This document shows positions 35,200 to 43,594 of a stretch of DNA of 64,000 bases, in pieces. The position numbers were made by a program, and so were the translations under genes. Below the pieces are notes generated by a model. That model was given only the letters and a program-made list of their open reading frames with translations, was not told where the DNA came from and did no database searches. Origin of the DNA: Natronobacterium haloterrestre. GTDB taxonomy: Archaea > Halobacteriota > Halobacteria > Halobacteriales > Natrialbaceae. Position 1 is the first letter of the stretch; each line of letters starts with the position of its first letter. The stretch covers positions 186,001 to 250,000 of the forward strand of contig NZ_FOKW01000001.1 of NCBI RefSeq assembly GCF_900112205.1. The letters are read 5' to 3'.

Positions 35200-36095
35200 T
35201 CAAGTGACTTTCAAGATGGACGAGAAGTCTGCGCAAGTGTTCCTTCCACCACGTGAGCGGTGCTTCGAACGTCTCCGTCTCGCCCGCTTCGGCGAGACGG
35301 TGACGTGTATCCATTGCGAGAGTGACGACGTGTCAAGCGCGGAACAACCGGAAAAGACGCCCAGCGGTACTGGTGCAAGAGGTGTAAGACGTACTTCAAC
35401 GACCTCACGAACACGATCTTCGGGCAACATCGCTTCGAACTGGAAGAGATGTTCTACATCGTCAAGGAGATGCGATCTGAGCCGACCGCTCAGATCGCTC
35501 GTGACCTTGGCCGAGACTACGAAGCTGTTCTCAACTTCGTTCACAAAGTCCAGGACGTGAGCGGGGAGATCGATAAATTTGAGCTGTACGATGTTTGTGA
35601 AGCTGACGAAATCTACGTGACAGCTGGTGAGAAAGGGATCGAAGACGAGGATGAGAGTCCGCGCGAGCGCGGACTCAAAAAAAGGATGAGGACGATTCGA
35701 ATCAGACAAACCACCGGTGTTGACACTCGCCCGTCGGGATAACGGACGAGTTCGGTTTCTCGTCTGCAAGGATCTCCAAGACGCCGACGAAGACATCGCT
35801 GAATACGGTGATGGAAGCGTCATCCTCTGTACCGATGATTACACAATCTACGACGAGATCGAGGAGAGGGGGGGTGGACGGCCATCTGGCCGTCACCCAC
35901 TCCGATACCTACGTCATTGCCGATGCCCACACGAACACCTGTGAGAACCGCCACAGCTACCTTCGCCAGTGGCTGGCGAAGTTCAGAGGTGTCTCAAAAC
36001 ATCATCTCCAACGATATCTCAATTTCCTTGAGCTGAAACTCAACGAACCAGACAGCTGGTTCGAGAAACTCCTATGTTACAATGTCTCGGGATGA
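35200..36095 (+). pseudogene. IS1595-family transposase, decayed
   Basis: A zinc-ribbon plus DDE transposase is read in pieces from three frames: TCIHCESDDV and QRYWCKRCKTYFNDLTN (zinc ribbon), MFYIVKEMRSEPTAQIARDL, LYDVCEADEIYVTAGEKGIE (first Asp region), QDADEDIAEYGDGS, SDTYVIADAHTNTCENRHSY (Asn/Glu region) and LRQWLAKFRGVSKHHLQRYL. Frameshifts lie near 35341, 35690 and 35870, and the 5' end is cut by the IS6-type element. The 58 bp at its 3' end recurs at 38111. Confidence 0.85.
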
Positions 36096-36100
36096 GCGAC
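36043..36100 (+). repeat. 58 bp direct repeat, left copy (IS1595 3' end)
   Basis: Beginning acgaaccagacagctggttc and ending gatgagcgac, this segment matches 38111-38168 at 57 of 58 positions. It covers the last codons of the IS1595-type gene and the bases after it. The two copies bracket the AT-rich cargo. Confidence 0.9.
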
Positions 36101-36143
36101 TACTGTTAGGGGGTGTTAATAACGGCTGAAAGCTATAGAGAGG

Positions 36144-36575
36144 TTAAATAGTGCAGGATTCTTCTGCATTAGGACGAAAATCAACTATTCCCTTACCAAT
36201 CACAATAGTAAGTTCAAAACAATCAATATTCTGAGTTTCACCAGCCATATTTAGAAAATCTTCTGTATGGTAGGATGTTTCACCTATGTTATCGACTTCT
36301 ATGGTTACCTCATATGGGACATATTCTCCCATCCAATTTTCTCTGATACTGGTTTCGCCCCATGATCCGTTATCAGTCCCGGATAGCTTGTATTCTTTCT
36401 CATGTAAAACCTCTCCATTTTTTGAGATTGTCACCGCTACATTTGATTCAGTTAGTTGTTCATTCCGAATATAGACTTCTCCTAAACCTGGTTGAGATTT
36501 GTTATTACTTAGACATCCGGTCAATAGTGGGATTGAAAGTACTGAAATACATTTCCGGCGAGATACCTTGTGCAT
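36144..36575 (-). CDS. Predicted lipoprotein, AT-rich cargo gene
   Basis: 143 residues. A signal segment KCISVLSIPLLTGC ends in a lipobox (LTGC), so the product is probably lipid-anchored on the outer face. The mature part is beta-rich (GLGEVYIRNEQLTESNVAVT and VPYEVTIEVDNIGETSYHTE) and resembles small beta-sandwich lipoproteins of haloarchaea. Codon use is AT-rich and unlike the flanking chromosome, which marks it as acquired. No catalytic motifs. It is read in the same direction as the next exported protein. Confidence 0.75.
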   Translation of the reverse strand: MHKVSRRKCISVLSIPLLTGCLSNNKSQPGLGEVYIRNEQLTESNVAVTISKNGEVLHEKEYKLSGTDNGSWGETSIRENWMGEYVPYEVTIEVDNIGETSYHTEDFLNMAGETQNIDCFELTIVIGKGIVDFRPNAEESCTI

Positions 36576-36646
36576 TATTTTGGATTAAATAGTGAAATCA
36601 TGTACTTTTTGTGATGTCTATTTCTAAATTCTCTTAGTGATTTTGA

Positions 36647-37699
36647 TTAATAATCTGAAGGGGGATCTTCACCTTGATTATCTCGGTAGCGTTCACTGTT
36701 TGGATCATCCATATCTTTCTCTTCTTTAGTGACTACTTCGAAATCAGCTGTTGAGAGGGGTGAATTAGTAGCGACATAGTCGATTGAATATTCTTCTTGA
36801 CCATCTTCCCCTCTTCCGTTGATTGTTACGTTTTTATCTGACACCTCTTTGATTCCATACTTTCTCACGAGTTCTGGAGGGAGATCTTCTGGATGGGGGT
36901 CCGGATCGGAGTCTGGAGTGTACTCTGGTTCATCATCTGCAAAGAATTCCAGACTACCTTCGAGATTTTTCCACGTAGTTGCCGCAGCACTATCGTGCGT
37001 ACAGATCCCTAATGTAACGTCTATAGATGAACTTAGAGATGTTGTCTGAAATTCAGCACGGTGGAAGAACGAACATTCACTCCATGCTCTTGGAGAAGTC
37101 AGGCTAGTGGCCATATCACCGTATTCAAATCCATCTGCGAAGATATCAAAACCGTCTGGTCGGTGCCCCATTTTTTCGCGGAGACTTTCGTTAACAGCAA
37201 GGAACCATGACGCACCGACACTTATCGTCCCAATAGCTGCTTCTACTAGGGGTTGCCCCCACCCAGGGATGGTTTCGTCATTATCGTCACATGGGTACTG
37301 ACCGTGTCGATTAGATTGTGTTGATGGTTGAATATCGCCACCAGATGACTCTAGACGATACTGTTGTCCATAAATATAACCACCACTGACCAGTTCGCTT
37401 GTTGATGCTGCCCCTCCTGATACAGAGAATACGTGTATCCACGCACTTTGTTCAGTCGAGTATCCAGATGATTTCCAATGGATAGCAACTGATCCCTCAC
37501 GTTCTTTGTTGCTGCCAGTAGGATCTGGAAGATAAAGCTCTTTTACCTTTATCTCTTCTTGTGGACAATCTGAATTACAGTCCCAATCACTTTTTGTTTC
37601 TGCATCCGCGGCTGCTAAACTAGGGAGAGTCACTGTACTAGCTGCAATGGAAGCCAATGCACTTCGACGATTGAGCCCATTATCATTTTGGTCGGACAT
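36647..37699 (-). CDS. Predicted exported protein, AT-rich cargo gene
   Basis: 350 residues from MSDQNDNGLNRRSALAS; longer in-frame extensions upstream lie in AT-rich non-coding sequence. NRRSALASIAAS with LPSLAAADAET reads as a Tat-like signal. The mature part has Cys pairs (WDCNSDCPQEE), VAIHWKSSGYSTEQSAWIHV, SGGYIYGQQYRLESSGG, a glycine/proline stretch, FDIFADGFEYGDMATSLTSP and a Pro/Asp repeat (EYTPDSDPDPHPEDLPPEL). No recognised family. Base composition is clearly lower in GC than the chromosome. It and the lipoprotein form the only intact cargo of the island. Confidence 0.72.
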   Translation of the reverse strand: MSDQNDNGLNRRSALASIAASTVTLPSLAAADAETKSDWDCNSDCPQEEIKVKELYLPDPTGSNKEREGSVAIHWKSSGYSTEQSAWIHVFSVSGGAASTSELVSGGYIYGQQYRLESSGGDIQPSTQSNRHGQYPCDDNDETIPGWGQPLVEAAIGTISVGASWFLAVNESLREKMGHRPDGFDIFADGFEYGDMATSLTSPRAWSECSFFHRAEFQTTSLSSSIDVTLGICTHDSAAATTWKNLEGSLEFFADDEPEYTPDSDPDPHPEDLPPELVRKYGIKEVSDKNVTINGRGEDGQEEYSIDYVATNSPLSTADFEVVTKEEKDMDDPNSERYRDNQGEDPPSDY

Positions 37700-38110
37700 T
37701 GCATTAAACAATGAGATACATGTATACTTTAATTTAATTGTTGAGTGTATACCTTGAATATTGATATTGTACTCAATGAATGAGTGGATGTTCACTAAGT
37801 GAGGAAAATAGAATTGGATTAACGGGCAGGATAGCCCCGCCAAGAACAGTTCGTGTGACTATAACATCACAATGCGGGACCCTACGATTTCAGTCGAGGA
37901 ATAGGTCAGTTCCAGCAGCGAATCCTCCAAGTGCGATCGGGAATGCTGTGATAGTCATCATGAGCGAAAAATCCAATTCGTGTAAGGTCACCGTTGGTTC
38001 TCAAAACCACCTGAGCGATATACATCACGCCGTCTGGTGGATGTCTAAGATAACACGGCCGAAAACGCCAGTTGGGAAGTACAGAATATATCTGGTTGTA
38101 TTGAAGATCC

Positions 38111-38168
38111 ACGAACCAGACAGCTGGTTCGAGAAACTTCTATGTTACAATGTCTCGGGATGAGCGAC
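38111..38168 (+). repeat. 58 bp direct repeat, right copy
   Basis: Identical to 36043-36100 except for one base. Here it is not attached to an IS1595 gene: its left side is AT-rich island sequence and its right side runs straight into the IS630 transposase fragment. Confidence 0.9.
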
Positions 38169-38792
38169 GATCCTTTCTCTGTACGAAGAACCATACGACC
38201 AGACTCGTCCAGTCGTCTGTTTCGACGAGTTAAGCAAGGAACTCCGCAAGCACGTCCGCGACCCACTCCCGGCGACACCGGGAGCGGTCGCTCGAACAGA
38301 TCACCACTACGAACGCAATGGGAAGCGAATGCTTCACCTAGCGACTGAGCCGTTACTGGTCGGTGTCGCCTCCATGTGACGGAACGACGGCGGACCTGTG
38401 AATGGGTCGACTGTATGCAGGCGATCGCTGACGACTACCCGGATGCAGTCCGCATCCGGGTAGTCTTGGACAACCTCAGCACGCACAATCCCGCTGCTTT
38501 CTATCGATTCTTCCCGCCCGAGAAAGCACGCGAGTATCTCGATCGGCTGGAGTTCTACTACACGCCCACGCACGGCAGTTGGCTGAATATGGCCGAACTC
38601 GTCTGGAGTTCTCTCCAGACCCAATGTCTCAACCGACGCGTTCCCGACGCAGCGAGCCTCCGTTCGGAGGTCGCTGCGTGGGAAGCCGAGCGCAATGAGT
38701 TAGATGTCACGGTCAACTGGCAATTCACAAATCAGGACGCTCGAACGAAACTACACCGCCTCTATCCGGCTATCGAGGAGGCTGAGAACTAG
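38165..38792 (+). pseudogene. IS630-family transposase, C-terminal fragment with frameshift
   Basis: Read from about 38165: ILSLYEEPYDQTRPVVCFDE (first catalytic Asp), RNGKRMLHLATEPLLVG, then a frameshift near 38376, and TCEWVDCMQAIADDYPDA, VVLDNLSTHNPAAFYRFF (second Asp), HGSWLNMAELVWSSL (Glu) and LHRLYPAIEEAEN before the stop. This is the C-terminal two-thirds of an ISH16-like IS630 transposase. A 14 bp perfect inverted repeat (38433-38446 with 38452-38465, loop of 5) lies inside. Confidence 0.85.
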
Positions 38793-38814
38793 TCACTCAA
38801 CACTTGGGAAAGTA

Positions 38815-38900
38815 CTAGTGGCGGCCCAAGCCTGAACTGATGGGTCGAATCCGCTCGTGCGGGCCGGTTCGACCCATCAGTCGACGGTTGGAACGGTACT
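38815..38900 (+). repeat. Right 86 bp direct repeat at the island border
   Basis: Same orientation as the 34279 copy. The internal palindrome is perfect here: ACTGATGGGTCGAA and TTCGACCCATCAGT, 14 bp arms. It ends within the stop codon of the RAM-domain gene at 38899. It touches the probable right end of the IS630 element. Confidence 0.85.
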
Positions 38901-39129
38901 AGTCCATCGCGATGTACGTCTTCGTATCCGTCACGCCGTCGAGGGCCTGCATGCTCGAGGAGACGGTTTCCAGGATGTCGTAGACCTCGGGCGCGTTGAC
39001 CTCCGCGATGATATCGTAATTCCCGGCGACGATGTGGGCCTCGGCGACGTTCTCGAGGCCCCTGATATCGGCGAGCAGCCCCTCGGATTTCCCGGCGGTC
39101 GTCTTCACCATGATGAACGCGTGTACCAT
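38899..39129 (-). CDS. Stand-alone Lrp/AsnC effector (RAM) domain protein
   Basis: 76 residues from ATG 39129 (MVHAFIMVKTTAGKSEGLLA). It lacks the DNA-binding helix-turn-helix of Lrp and consists only of the alpha-beta RAM fold, with ENVAEAHIVAGNYDIIAEVN and the typical end DGVTDTKTYIAMD. These proteins bind amino acids or ions and form rings. It diverges from the TrkA gene; a similar protein is encoded on the other side of TrkA. Its stop codon overlaps the end of the right island repeat. Confidence 0.85.
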   Translation of the reverse strand: MVHAFIMVKTTAGKSEGLLADIRGLENVAEAHIVAGNYDIIAEVNAPEVYDILETVSSSMQALDGVTDTKTYIAMD

Positions 39130-39232
39130 CTCGAGGGTGTGGTACTCTCTGACATAACTAAAGACTTTGCCCGATCCTGTGGTGTGGTACACTGGGGCAA
39201 ACTTATTGGAGGGTGGGAGCGTATCCCTCGCC

Positions 39233-39940
39233 ATGCGGTTCGTGATTATCGGCGCCGGTCGGGTCGGGCTGCGAACGGCGCGCGTTCTCCGCGACGAAGG
39301 CCACGAGGTAACGCTCGTCGAACGCGACGAGCCACGCGTCCAGCGGGCCCGAAACGAGGCGTTTACCGTCGTCGAGGGTGACGGCTCCCGGGAGCACTCC
39401 CTCGAGGAGGCCGGCATTGCGGAGGCCGACGCCCTCGGTGCGTTGACCGGCGACCTCAACGTCAACTTTACGGCCTGTATGATCGCGAAACACTACGGCT
39501 GCCGGACCGTCATGCGCATCGACGAGGCCTACCGCGAGGAGATCTACCGGAAGTACGCCGACGAGGTCGACGAGGTCATCTACCCCGAACGGCTCGGCGC
39601 GATCGGCGCGAAAAACGCCCTGCTGGGCGGGACGATCCGTGCGATCGCCGACATCGAACAGCACCTGCAGGTCGTCGAACTGACGATTACCGACGCCGCG
39701 CCGGTCAACGGCTACACGATCAGCGAACTCGAGTTGCCCGCGGATTCGCGGGTGCTGGCCTTCGGCAAGCACGACGGCGAACTCGAGTTACCCGGCGAGG
39801 ACGAATCGCTCGAGGTTGGCGATCGGCTAGTCGTGCTGGCCGACTTCGAGGTGCTGAGCGACATCCGGCAGCTGCTAGTCGGGGAATCCGCGTCCCAGGC
39901 GGTCGCCAACGCCGGCTCGGGATCGGGAGGTGTCAACTAA
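39233..39940 (+). CDS. trkA: TrkA-type potassium uptake regulator (RCK domain)
   Basis: 235 residues from ATG 39233 (MRFVIIGAGRVGLRTARVLR). The N-terminal Rossmann fold has the nucleotide site GAGRVG, then TLVERDEPRVQRARN and GDGSREHSLEEAGIAEADAL, followed by MRIDEAYREEIYRKYADEVD and IGAKNALLGGTIRAIADIEQ. Residues 145-225 are an RCK-C (TrkA-C) domain, VVELTITDAAPVNGYTISEL and ESLEVGDRLVVLADFE. It gates a Trk/Ktr channel in response to NAD(H) or ATP. The stop overlaps the next gene by one base (TAATG). No channel gene is adjacent. Confidence 0.9.
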   Translation: MRFVIIGAGRVGLRTARVLRDEGHEVTLVERDEPRVQRARNEAFTVVEGDGSREHSLEEAGIAEADALGALTGDLNVNFTACMIAKHYGCRTVMRIDEAYREEIYRKYADEVDEVIYPERLGAIGAKNALLGGTIRAIADIEQHLQVVELTITDAAPVNGYTISELELPADSRVLAFGKHDGELELPGEDESLEVGDRLVVLADFEVLSDIRQLLVGESASQAVANAGSGSGGVN

Positions 39941-40170
39941 TGGTTACAGCATTCGTCATGGTCAAAGCGAACACGGGCGAGGCGGATCGACTACGAACGG
40001 AGATGGAAGCGATCGAGGGCGTCCGATCGGCCCACATCGTCGCGGGCGATGTAGACATCATCGCGAAGGCTCAGGTCGACACCCCCGCGGCGGTCAAAGA
40101 GATCGCGGCGACCAAGATTCAGGGTATCGACGGCGTCGAGGGGACCCAGACGTACATCGCGATGGACTGA
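39940..40170 (+). CDS. Stand-alone Lrp/AsnC effector (RAM) domain protein
   Basis: 76 residues, MVTAFVMVKANTGEADRLRT, ending DGVEGTQTYIAMD. It is a second RAM-only protein, overlapping the TrkA stop by one base and therefore translationally coupled. It matches the divergent copy at 38899 closely in length and pattern. The arrangement RAM-TrkA-RAM suggests that the RAM proteins act with TrkA rather than as transcription factors. Its stop is two bases from that of the convergent tmk gene. Confidence 0.85.
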   Translation: MVTAFVMVKANTGEADRLRTEMEAIEGVRSAHIVAGDVDIIAKAQVDTPAAVKEIAATKIQGIDGVEGTQTYIAMD

Positions 40171-40172
40171 GC

Positions 40173-40778
40173 CTAGTACCCGTCCCCGACCGCGTCGGTT
40201 AACGCGTCCTCCACGTCTTCGAGCACCGCTTCGGGCGACCGGTTCGCGTCCACGCGGACGAACCGGTCCGGGTGGCGCTCGAGCAGCCGTTCGTAGTTCT
40301 TCCGGACGGTCTCGAGGTAGTCGACGCGCTCGAACTTGTTCGTCGCGCCCGCACGGTCGGCGGCCGTCTCGGGGTCGACGTCGAGGTAGATCGTCAGGTC
40401 GGGGTCGATCGTGAACGGCGCGTGGACGGCGACGACGTACTCGAGGGGATCGGGCACGTCGAGCCGGTCGTAGTCCTCCAGAGTCGCCCCCTGGTAAGCA
40501 AAGCGGGAGTCGGAGTACCGATCGGACACGACGAGGTCGCCGCGCTCGAGGGCCGGTTCGATCTTCCGGGTGAGGTGGTCGGCGTGGTCGGCGGTATAGA
40601 GGAAGAGTTCGGCCAGCGAATCGGCGTCGTCGTCCTCGATCGATCGGTAGACCGCGTCGCCGTACCAGGAGTCGTTCGTCGGTTCGCGGGTGAAGACTGC
40701 ATCCGGGTAGGCGTCCTGGAGGGCCTCCCAGACCGTCGTCTTGCCGCTGCCGTCCAGCCCCTCGAGCGTGACGAGCAT
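40173..40778 (-). CDS. tmk: Thymidylate kinase
   Basis: 201 residues from [20 protein letters not shown]. It has the P-loop GLDGSGKTT (residues 7-15), the acceptor motif [22 protein letters not shown] (DRY/DRS) and LYLDVDP. Thymidylate kinase phosphorylates dTMP to dTDP with ATP in DNA precursor synthesis. Length is normal. The start is chosen because the P-loop should be close to the N-terminus; a 20-residue upstream extension lacks conserved features. Confidence 0.93.
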   Translation of the reverse strand: MLVTLEGLDGSGKTTVWEALQDAYPDAVFTREPTNDSWYGDAVYRSIEDDDADSLAELFLYTADHADHLTRKIEPALERGDLVVSDRYSDSRFAYQGATLEDYDRLDVPDPLEYVVAVHAPFTIDPDLTIYLDVDPETAADRAGATNKFERVDYLETVRKNYERLLERHPDRFVRVDANRSPEAVLEDVEDALTDAVGDGY

Positions 40779-40887
40779 GCTCGCACGTCGCTGGGGGAGG
40801 TACAAGGACCTGTCGTCCCGCCCCCGTGAGCCGAACACAACAGCGTAGCCGACTAGCTATTTATCGCCTCGCGTGTACGTTTCGACT

Positions 40888-41808
40888 ATGAAGATCCTCG
40901 TTGCGGGCGGCACCGGCTTCATCGGGCGGAATCTCTGTACGGAACTGCACGACCGAGGTCACGACGTGACGGCGCTGTCCCGCAGCCCCGACGACCGCGG
41001 CCTCCCGGACGGGGTCGAGGTGGCGATGGGCGACGTAAGCGCTGCCGACTCGATTCGAGACGCGGTCGTGGGCCACGACGCGGTCGTCAACCTGGTCGCG
41101 CTCTCGCCGCTGTTCCAGCCCAGGGGCACCGATCACGAGACGGTCCACCTCCGCGGGACCGAGAACCTCGTCGATCTCGCGGAGACGGAAGGCGTCGATC
41201 GGTTCGTCCAGCTGAGCGCGCTCGGAGCAGATCCCCAGGGCGACACCGACTACATCCGCGCCAAGGGGAAGGCCGAAGGGGTCGTCCGGGGGTCGGACCT
41301 CGAGTGGACGATTTTCCGGCCCTCGGTCGTCTTCGGCGATGGCGGCGAGTTCGTCGAGTTCACGAAGGAACTGACGACGCCGTACGTCACGGGACTCCCC
41401 GGCGGCGGGAAGACGCGGTTCCAGCCGATCTGGGTCGGCGACCTCGTGCCGATGCTGGCCGACGCCCTCGAGGACGAGACCCACGTCGGCGAGACCTACC
41501 AGGTCGCCGGCCCGGAGGTGCTGACACTGGCCGAAGTGACGGAACTGGCCTACGAGGCAGAGGGCAAATCGGTCACCGTCCTGCCGATCCCGATGCCCCT
41601 CGCGAAACTCGGCCTGACGGCGGCGGACCCGCTGCCGTTCGTCCCCTTCGGCCCCGACCAGGCGCGGTCGCTCGAGATGAACAACACCGTTACCGACAAC
41701 GATATCGCCGCGTTCGGCGTGGACGTCGACGACCTCACGACGCTCGGGGCGTACCTCGGACTGGAACCACAGCCGATCGGTTCCGGGACGCCCCGAGAAT
41801 CGGTCTGA
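40888..41808 (+). CDS. NAD(P)-binding NDUFA9-like epimerase-family protein
   Basis: 306 residues from ATG 40888 (MKILVAGGTGFIGRNLCTEL). It is a short-chain atypical Rossmann protein with GGTGFIGR, DGVEVAMGDVSAADSIRDAV, RFVQLSALGAD, TDYIRAKGKAEGVVRGSDLE and TIFRPSVVFGDGGEF. The NDUFA9/complex-I-associated subfamily is the best fit. The catalytic Tyr-x-x-x-Lys is present as YIRAK. It may bind quinone-related substrates or act in modification of membrane lipids; this is undecided. It is separated from cetZ by a long AT-rich region. Confidence 0.85.
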   Translation: MKILVAGGTGFIGRNLCTELHDRGHDVTALSRSPDDRGLPDGVEVAMGDVSAADSIRDAVVGHDAVVNLVALSPLFQPRGTDHETVHLRGTENLVDLAETEGVDRFVQLSALGADPQGDTDYIRAKGKAEGVVRGSDLEWTIFRPSVVFGDGGEFVEFTKELTTPYVTGLPGGGKTRFQPIWVGDLVPMLADALEDETHVGETYQVAGPEVLTLAEVTELAYEAEGKSVTVLPIPMPLAKLGLTAADPLPFVPFGPDQARSLEMNNTVTDNDIAAFGVDVDDLTTLGAYLGLEPQPIGSGTPRESV

Positions 41809-41844
41809 ATCGCACCTCGATTACAGCGGTACCGAGTCGAAAGC

Positions 41845-41867
41845 CCACGGCTGTGAACCGCCGGTGG
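41845..41867 (+). other. Solo hairpin resembling an IS200/IS605 end
   Basis: CCAC-GGC and GCC-G-GTGG form a 7 bp stem with one bulge. It follows gaaag and lies just after a stop codon; no transposase is near. The following 200 bases up to cetZ are AT-rich and hold its promoter. The match to IS ends is weaker than at 26677. Confidence 0.4.
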
Positions 41868-42068
41868 AACCCATGGCGGCCACCAGATATAATATAAATA
41901 ATGTGAACACTCCCGATCAGACGTTTCTTCTATAGTGACAATTTTGGCTGGGAAACAGTCTCTTCTCCCTGTTTTTCCCGCTGTGAATTTAGACAGTAAC
42001 TTTCCTCATCAAAAGACTTATGTCCTCAATCACTCTGTTACCTATCCAACGGAGCCCCCTGACAAACA

Positions 42069-43244
42069 ATGAAGTTGGCGATGATCGGATTCGGACAGGC
42101 CGGTGGTAAAATCGTAGACCGCTTTCTCGAGTACGACGAGCGGACGAACAGTGGGATCGTCCGTGCTGCGGTCGCCGTCAACTCGGCGAAAGCGGACCTG
42201 ATGGGTCTCGAGCGGATCCCACAGGAAAACCGCGTACTGATCGGCCAGGCCCGGGTCAAGGGCCACGGTGTCGGAGCGGACAACGAACTCGGCGCGGAAA
42301 TCGCCGAAGAGGACATCGACGAGGTCCAGAACGCGATCGACGCGATCCCGACCCACGAGGTCGACGCGTTCCTCGTCGTCGCCGGGATGGGCGGCGGGAC
42401 CGGTTCGGGCGGTGCGCCCGTCCTCGCGAAACACCTCAAGCGGATCTACACGATCCCGGTCTACGGGCTGGGCGTCCTGCCGGGCACGGACGAGGGTGGC
42501 ATCTACACGCTCAACGCGGCCCGCTCGTTCCAGACGTTCGTCCGCGAGGTCGACAACCTGCTCGTCTTCGACAACGACTCCTGGCGACAGACCGGCGAGT
42601 CCGTCGAGGGGGGCTACGAGAAGATCAACGAGGAGATCGTCCGTCGGTTCGGCGTCCTCTTCGGGGCCGGCGAGGTCGGCGACGGCGAGGAGGTCGCCGA
42701 GAGCGTCGTCGACTCCTCCGAGATCATCAACACGCTCTCGGGCGGCGGCGTCTCGACGGTCGGCTACGCCAGCGAGGAGGTCGAACTGAACACGGGCGGC
42801 GGCCTCCTCTCCCGGTTCACCGGCGACGACGCCGGCGACGATCTGGACGCCGCGAACACGACCAACCGCATCACGAGCCTCGTCCGCAAGGCCGCGCTCG
42901 GCCGACTCACGCTCCCGTGTGAGATCGAGGGTGCCGAACGCGCGCTGCTTGTCCTCTCCGGTCCCTCGGAGTACCTCAACCGGAAAGGCATCGAACGCGG
43001 CCGCAAGTGGCTCGAAGAGGAAACGGGCAGCATGGAAGTTCGCGGTGGCGACTTCCCGCGCGAGGAGCCCGAAGTCTCGGCCGCAATCCTGCTCTCGGGG
43101 GTCACCGACGTCCCGCGCATCAAGCGCCTCCAGCAGGTCGCGATCGAGGCCCAGGACAACATCGAGGACATCCAGGCCGAAAGCGAGGAGAACCTCGAGG
43201 AACTCGTCGAGGACGACGAGGACGAACTCGAGCCGCTGTTCTGA
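42069..43244 (+). CDS. cetZ1: CetZ1, tubulin-family GTPase
   Basis: 391 residues. The tubulin/FtsZ signature GTGSGGAP is seen in AGMGGGTGSGGAPVLAKHL, with the N-terminal MKLAMIGFGQAGGKIVDRFL, VAVNSAKADLMGLERIP, GLGVLPGTDEGGIYTLNAAR and SYNLVRK-like C-terminal elements; the T7 region differs from FtsZ as in the CetZ group. It ends with the acidic tail DDEDELEPLF. The match to the Haloferax CetZ1 is close over its entire length from memory. CetZ1 controls cell shape and motility. It is followed by cofC after an unusual 350 bp repeat-bearing gap. Confidence 0.93.
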   Translation: MKLAMIGFGQAGGKIVDRFLEYDERTNSGIVRAAVAVNSAKADLMGLERIPQENRVLIGQARVKGHGVGADNELGAEIAEEDIDEVQNAIDAIPTHEVDAFLVVAGMGGGTGSGGAPVLAKHLKRIYTIPVYGLGVLPGTDEGGIYTLNAARSFQTFVREVDNLLVFDNDSWRQTGESVEGGYEKINEEIVRRFGVLFGAGEVGDGEEVAESVVDSSEIINTLSGGGVSTVGYASEEVELNTGGGLLSRFTGDDAGDDLDAANTTNRITSLVRKAALGRLTLPCEIEGAERALLVLSGPSEYLNRKGIERGRKWLEEETGSMEVRGGDFPREEPEVSAAILLSGVTDVPRIKRLQQVAIEAQDNIEDIQAESEENLEELVEDDEDELEPLF

Positions 43245-43594
43245 GCGGGACTGCCGGCGAGGCGGCCGAGGCGGCTTCTCGCCGGGCAATACCGTTTCGG
43301 TGCACCGGCTCGAATCGCGGACGTGAATCGGTGACGGTGATCGCGGTCGCTTCCGGACGACCGCGGGATCCGAACCCGAACCCGAACCCGAATCCAAACC
43401 CGAACCCGAATCCAAACCCGGAGACGGCACAGGTCGACGAACCGCGCTCGGCGGTCGCTCGCGTGTCGGGGGGCACGTACCGAACGCGACCCGGTGTGGT
43501 CGAACCGCGTCACCGCCGTCGGCGGTCGCCCCGGAGAACGCCTTTTTCATCGACTCCGACGTGCTTTTGAACGCGTACGAGAGAGGATCGACAG
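43245..43594. other. Gene-free stretch with hexanucleotide repeats
   Basis: 350 bases between cetZ1 and cofC without a convincing gene. The repeat at 43370-43420 is its main feature. The end holds the cofC promoter and a gaggatc ribosome-binding-like stretch before the start. Confidence 0.55.
43370..43420. repeat. Hexanucleotide (ccgaac/ccgaat) intergenic repeat
   Basis: About 8-9 copies of ccgaac with occasional ccaaac or ccgaat changes run without interruption. It reads as an ancient simple-sequence array between genes. Related 6 bp arrays recur in this window (8368, 52265, 62011 and within coding regions). Confidence 0.85.

Larger units (their letters stand above)
34366..38814. mobile_element. 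Broken IS630-type element carrying nested elements and cargo
   Basis: Both ends have a 20 base imperfect inverted repeat: agtaccgttccaattgtgga (34367-34386), and at the right (38797-38816) a sequence whose complement is agtactttcccaagtgttga; 15 of 20 positions agree. Just inside the left end is the N-terminus of an IS630-type transposase and just inside the right end its C-terminal half. Between are an IS6-type element, a decayed IS1595-type transposase and an AT-rich segment. The exact ends and any TA target duplication are not certain. Confidence 0.65.

Noticed and set aside
38850..38880. tRNA-like GGTTCGA (T-arm) in the island repeat
   Set aside because: The sequence is one arm of a 14 bp palindrome and no acceptor stem or anticodon arm can be drawn.
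41880..42060. A small gene in the AT-rich stretch before cetZ1
   Set aside because: No start with a coding-like frame; the sequence is a promoter and leader.
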